Source: JAIESQ01 sp964495375
GTDB taxonomy: Bacteria; Planctomycetota; Planctomycetia; Pirellulales; JAEUIK01
DNA length: 64,000 bases
Assembly (NCBI GenBank): GCA_964495375.1
Contig: CAZBWM010000023.1
Span: 1 to 64,000, forward strand
Reading direction: 5' to 3'
The position numbers and the translations under genes were made by a program. Shown in pieces: positions 61,921 to 64,000 of this stretch (its first letter is position 1; each line of letters begins with the position of its first letter). The notes under the pieces are model-generated. The model was given only the letters and a program-made list of their open reading frames with translations. It was not told the origin of the DNA and searched no databases.

Positions 61921-63204
61921 ATGCGATTCTTGTCTGTCGTCGTTTGTTTGGCACTGCTGGTGATTTGCTGGCCCGCTCCCAGCGCGCGTTCGGCGCCAGG
62001 ATCGGCGACCGAGCCCGCCGGCGCGGCCGGTGGTTCAGCGACGTTTGAAGACGACACGCTGAAGCCTGATGGCGAACGCCCGACGAAGCCATCGCCCGGC
62101 GATCGCAAACCGACGACAAAGAAGAAAAAGCCCAAGCCGAAGTCGTCCGACGACAATGCCGGCGCGGATAGCGCCAACAAGCCTGACCTCGGCCCCAAGC
62201 TGGGAGACACGCAGGTTCAGCAGATCAAGATCGGCATCAGCATCACGGCCGAAGGGGGCGCGTGCGAAGGAATTGTCGCGACGACGCCGGTGCCGATCGA
62301 CTGGGCCGAGCAACAAGTCAAAGTCATCGAGCAGGATGTCTCTGCGGCGGTGCGCGAGTTCGAAGACTTCCGCATGATCGATGGCACGGTGAAGCAGATG
62401 GTGCTCACCGTTCCCTATCTGGCGGCCGGCGAAGAGGCGCACGCGATCCTCACGTTCGAGGTCACGCGCCGCGGGCTGGTTTCGCCCGACAACACGGCGG
62501 AGCTGATTGTTCCCAAGAAGCTCGATCGGCAGCTTCGCACCTACCTGGCGGCAAGCATCGGGATCGAAGTGCGCAGTCCCAAGATTCGCGCGCTGGCGAA
62601 AGAGATCGCCGCCAAGCTGAAAGCGGATGGCCCCAGCGACGAAGCGCTCGCCACGGTGGCTGACAAGCCGTCGGAAAACCAGGACGTGCAAGATGCCGTA
62701 GCCGGGGCGGTTGGTGTCGCTGGTGAAGACCGCTCAGAAGCTGCAGAAAGCGGTGAGCCCACCACCTGGCAACTCGTCGAGGCCATGTACGACTGGGTGC
62801 GCGCGAACGTCGAGTACAAAGAAGGCCCCTTCAAAGGGGCGATGGACGCGCTGAAGGACGGGCACGGCGACTGCGAAGAGCTCAGCTCACTGTTCATCGC
62901 GCTCTGCCGCGCGAGTGGTATTCCGGCCCGCACCGTGTGGATTGCCGGGCATTGCTACCCCGAGTTCTACCTGACCGATGCGGAGGGCAACGGTTACTGG
63001 TTCCCTTGCCAGGCGGCCGGCAGCCGCGATTTCGGCGGCATCGCCGAGCACCGGCCGATCCTGCAAAAGGGAGACAACTTCTCTGACCCCGACCGGCCGG
63101 GCCGCAAGCTGCGCTACGTCAGCGAGCACCTGAAGGTGGCGAACGCGGTTGGCAAGCCGCGGGTGAAGTTCATTCGCGAGCCGATCGGCATCGCAACGCC
63201 GTAA
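61921..63204 (+). CDS. Secreted transglutaminase-like protein
   Basis: This 427-residue protein has a signal peptide (RFLSVVVCLALLVICWPAPSARSA), a Lys/Pro/Thr-rich linker, a beta domain, and a C-terminal transglutaminase-like fold: AMYDWVRANVEYKEG, catalytic Cys318 in DGHGDCEELSSLFIALCRASGIPAR, and His344 in GHCYPEFYLT. The third residue of the triad, usually Asp in VDPT, is not obvious (WFPCQAAG). It could be a protease or peptidoglycan/peptide-modifying enzyme. Confidence 0.85.
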   Translation: MRFLSVVVCLALLVICWPAPSARSAPGSATEPAGAAGGSATFEDDTLKPDGERPTKPSPGDRKPTTKKKKPKPKSSDDNAGADSANKPDLGPKLGDTQVQQIKIGISITAEGGACEGIVATTPVPIDWAEQQVKVIEQDVSAAVREFEDFRMIDGTVKQMVLTVPYLAAGEEAHAILTFEVTRRGLVSPDNTAELIVPKKLDRQLRTYLAASIGIEVRSPKIRALAKEIAAKLKADGPSDEALATVADKPSENQDVQDAVAGAVGVAGEDRSEAAESGEPTTWQLVEAMYDWVRANVEYKEGPFKGAMDALKDGHGDCEELSSLFIALCRASGIPARTVWIAGHCYPEFYLTDAEGNGYWFPCQAAGSRDFGGIAEHRPILQKGDNFSDPDRPGRKLRYVSEHLKVANAVGKPRVKFIREPIGIATP

Positions 63205-63220
63205 CTGCGAATAAGAAGAA

Positions 63221-63254
63221 GGTGAACCACGGATTGCACGGATGACACGGATGT
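63221..63254. repeat. CACGGAT repeat
   Basis: CACGGAT occurs three times at 9-base spacing, with variable last two bases, inside a longer ACCACGGATTGCACGG phrase. Such phrases are frequent in planctomycete and related intergenic regions. It lies between the transglutaminase-like and HEAT-like genes. Confidence 0.7.
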
Positions 63255-63317
63255 GTTCGACTTAGTGGCGCGTTCGCGGCGACGTTTGACTTGCTCAATC
63301 TCTCAGGATCGCCCGCC

Positions 63318-63923
63318 ATGTCGCTGGTGCGGTGGGGTAAACGCTGGTACCCGACCATTAAGGACACGCAGTACGCGAAAGTGCTGCATGACATTCGCCA
63401 CGCGCGACGTGTCGCACTTCACGAGGGAATTCGCCCCACCAGTCTCATTACTTGGCGGGACGACTTTCGCCGTATCATCCGCAACGGACGTGTGACGGCC
63501 TGCTTCCCGAATCTCAACCAGCGCGACATTGAATCGGTTTGTATCGCTCTGTGGTTAGTCGGGCGCATGCAGGCGAAGCACGGCGTGTCGATCGTGGCCG
63601 ACCATCGCAGTCACGCCGATGCAAGGGTGCGACGCGAAGCGGCGCGCGCCTTGCGACGGCTCGGAGCGTGGTCCGAACTGCGTGCGATGGTCGACGACAC
63701 GAGCCCGCTCGTGCGGGGCTTCACGCGCGACGATGGTCCGCGCCCGCTTGCGGTGCGCCTCGAGCGCTTCAAGCAAATGGTCGCGCCGCTCGATCGACCG
63801 AAGTCCCACGCTCGCGCGTCGTGGTTTGCCAGGTTGCCGATTGAGCCAGGGCGGCAGCCGAAGCCCGCGCATCTAATCCGCGCAATCCTCGAACGCATCC
63901 GCCGATTGGTTCACGGTATCTGA
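63318..63923 (+). CDS. HEAT-like repeat protein
   Basis: This 201-residue protein has SHADARVRREAARALRRLGAWSELRAMVDDTSPLVRGFTR in its second half, a HEAT-like helical pair, and a basic, Trp/Arg-containing N-terminus. No signal or membrane helix is visible. It is short and unlike any family I can name. ATG at 63318, with AGGA upstream. Confidence 0.65.
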   Translation: MSLVRWGKRWYPTIKDTQYAKVLHDIRHARRVALHEGIRPTSLITWRDDFRRIIRNGRVTACFPNLNQRDIESVCIALWLVGRMQAKHGVSIVADHRSHADARVRREAARALRRLGAWSELRAMVDDTSPLVRGFTRDDGPRPLAVRLERFKQMVAPLDRPKSHARASWFARLPIEPGRQPKPAHLIRAILERIRRLVHGI

Positions 63924-63947
63924 ACCACATCAACTGACGAGCACCTC

Positions 63948-64000
63948 TAAACGTGCTCCGCGCGGCGCTCGACGACGTATTCGGCCTTGATGCCATTGCG
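63948..64000 (-). CDS. C-terminus of a gene continuing outside the window
   Basis: The minus strand reads ...RNGIKAEYVVERRAEHV with a stop at 63948-63950. Only 16 or so codons are visible and the frame is open to the window edge. Identity cannot be determined. Confidence 0.4.

Overview
This window comes from a GC-rich planctomycete chromosome, most likely of the order Pirellulales. The assignment rests on gene content: a DUF1549/DUF1553 haem-motif protein, a secreted formylglycine-generating-enzyme-like (SUMF1) protein, a short Arg-rich/TM/LRR protein beginning with an FRFGLRG-type segment, sigma-54 two-component regulators, many lipoproteins of unknown function, and AGTGG- and CACGGAT-type intergenic repeats. 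No rRNA, tRNA, CRISPR array or intact insertion sequence was seen. About 53 protein genes are supported, two of them cut by the window edges.

Layout. 1-6.5 kb: a truncated DUF1549/DUF1553 gene, a DinB-like gene, an aspartate aminotransferase bracketed by two copies of a composite palindromic repeat, a small LRR-like membrane protein divergent from lexA, whose promoter is overlapped by a large dyad, then a degraded transposase running into the 5' end of a SUMF1-domain gene. 6.5-13.1 kb, minus strand: an SGNH-like membrane protein, a DUF6678-like protein, a histidine kinase, an NtrC-type sigma-54 activator, a 2-oxoglutarate/Fe(II) oxygenase and a GT9 glycosyltransferase, with several overlapping start/stop codons; this looks like an envelope-glycan module with its own regulator. 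13.5-20.3 kb: a CX5R phosphatase, a PP2C phosphatase, a PEGA lipoprotein and an Mla-type lipid transport operon (MlaE, MlaF, MlaD). 20.6-22.5 kb: a VapBC-type toxin-antitoxin pair lying between 27-bp direct repeats, one of which is the 3' end of the adjoining Gfo/Idh/MocA oxidoreductase gene.

22.6-38.8 kb: planctomycete-specific proteins, a DksA/TraR zinc-finger protein, an HtrA-like protease, a lipoprotein esterase, Ppx/GppA, a DUF962 (Mpo1-like) membrane protein, a hydrolase-fold protein without its nucleophilic serine, a divergent isocitrate/isopropylmalate dehydrogenase-like protein, lipoproteins and a DUF2752 protein. 38.9-44.8 kb: a housekeeping operon xseA-xseB-ispA-dxs-nadK, with stop/start overlaps at ispA/dxs and dxs/nadK. 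45.1-48.3 kb: ribosomal protein L33 (rpmG, only 54 codons), a lipoprotein, a sugar isomerase-like protein and SppA. 48.4-57.6 kb: a surface-polysaccharide region with a flippase, SerC, and then a plus-strand run of sulfotransferase, methyltransferase, GT4, UDP-glucose/GDP-mannose dehydrogenase and a second GT4. 57.6-64 kb: a secreted hydrolase, a Cys-rich mini-lipoprotein, a small protein with a strong ribosome binding site, a class III aminotransferase, a secreted transglutaminase-like protein, a HEAT-like protein and the end of one more gene.

The most notable non-coding signals are the TGTACA-N14-TGTACA dyad at lexA, the paired composite hairpins around the aspartate aminotransferase gene, a 132-bp nested palindrome at 51.4 kb, and the direct-repeat-flanked toxin-antitoxin cassette. 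I did not find a clearly new defence or CRISPR-like system. All family names come from reading motifs by eye, without database searches.
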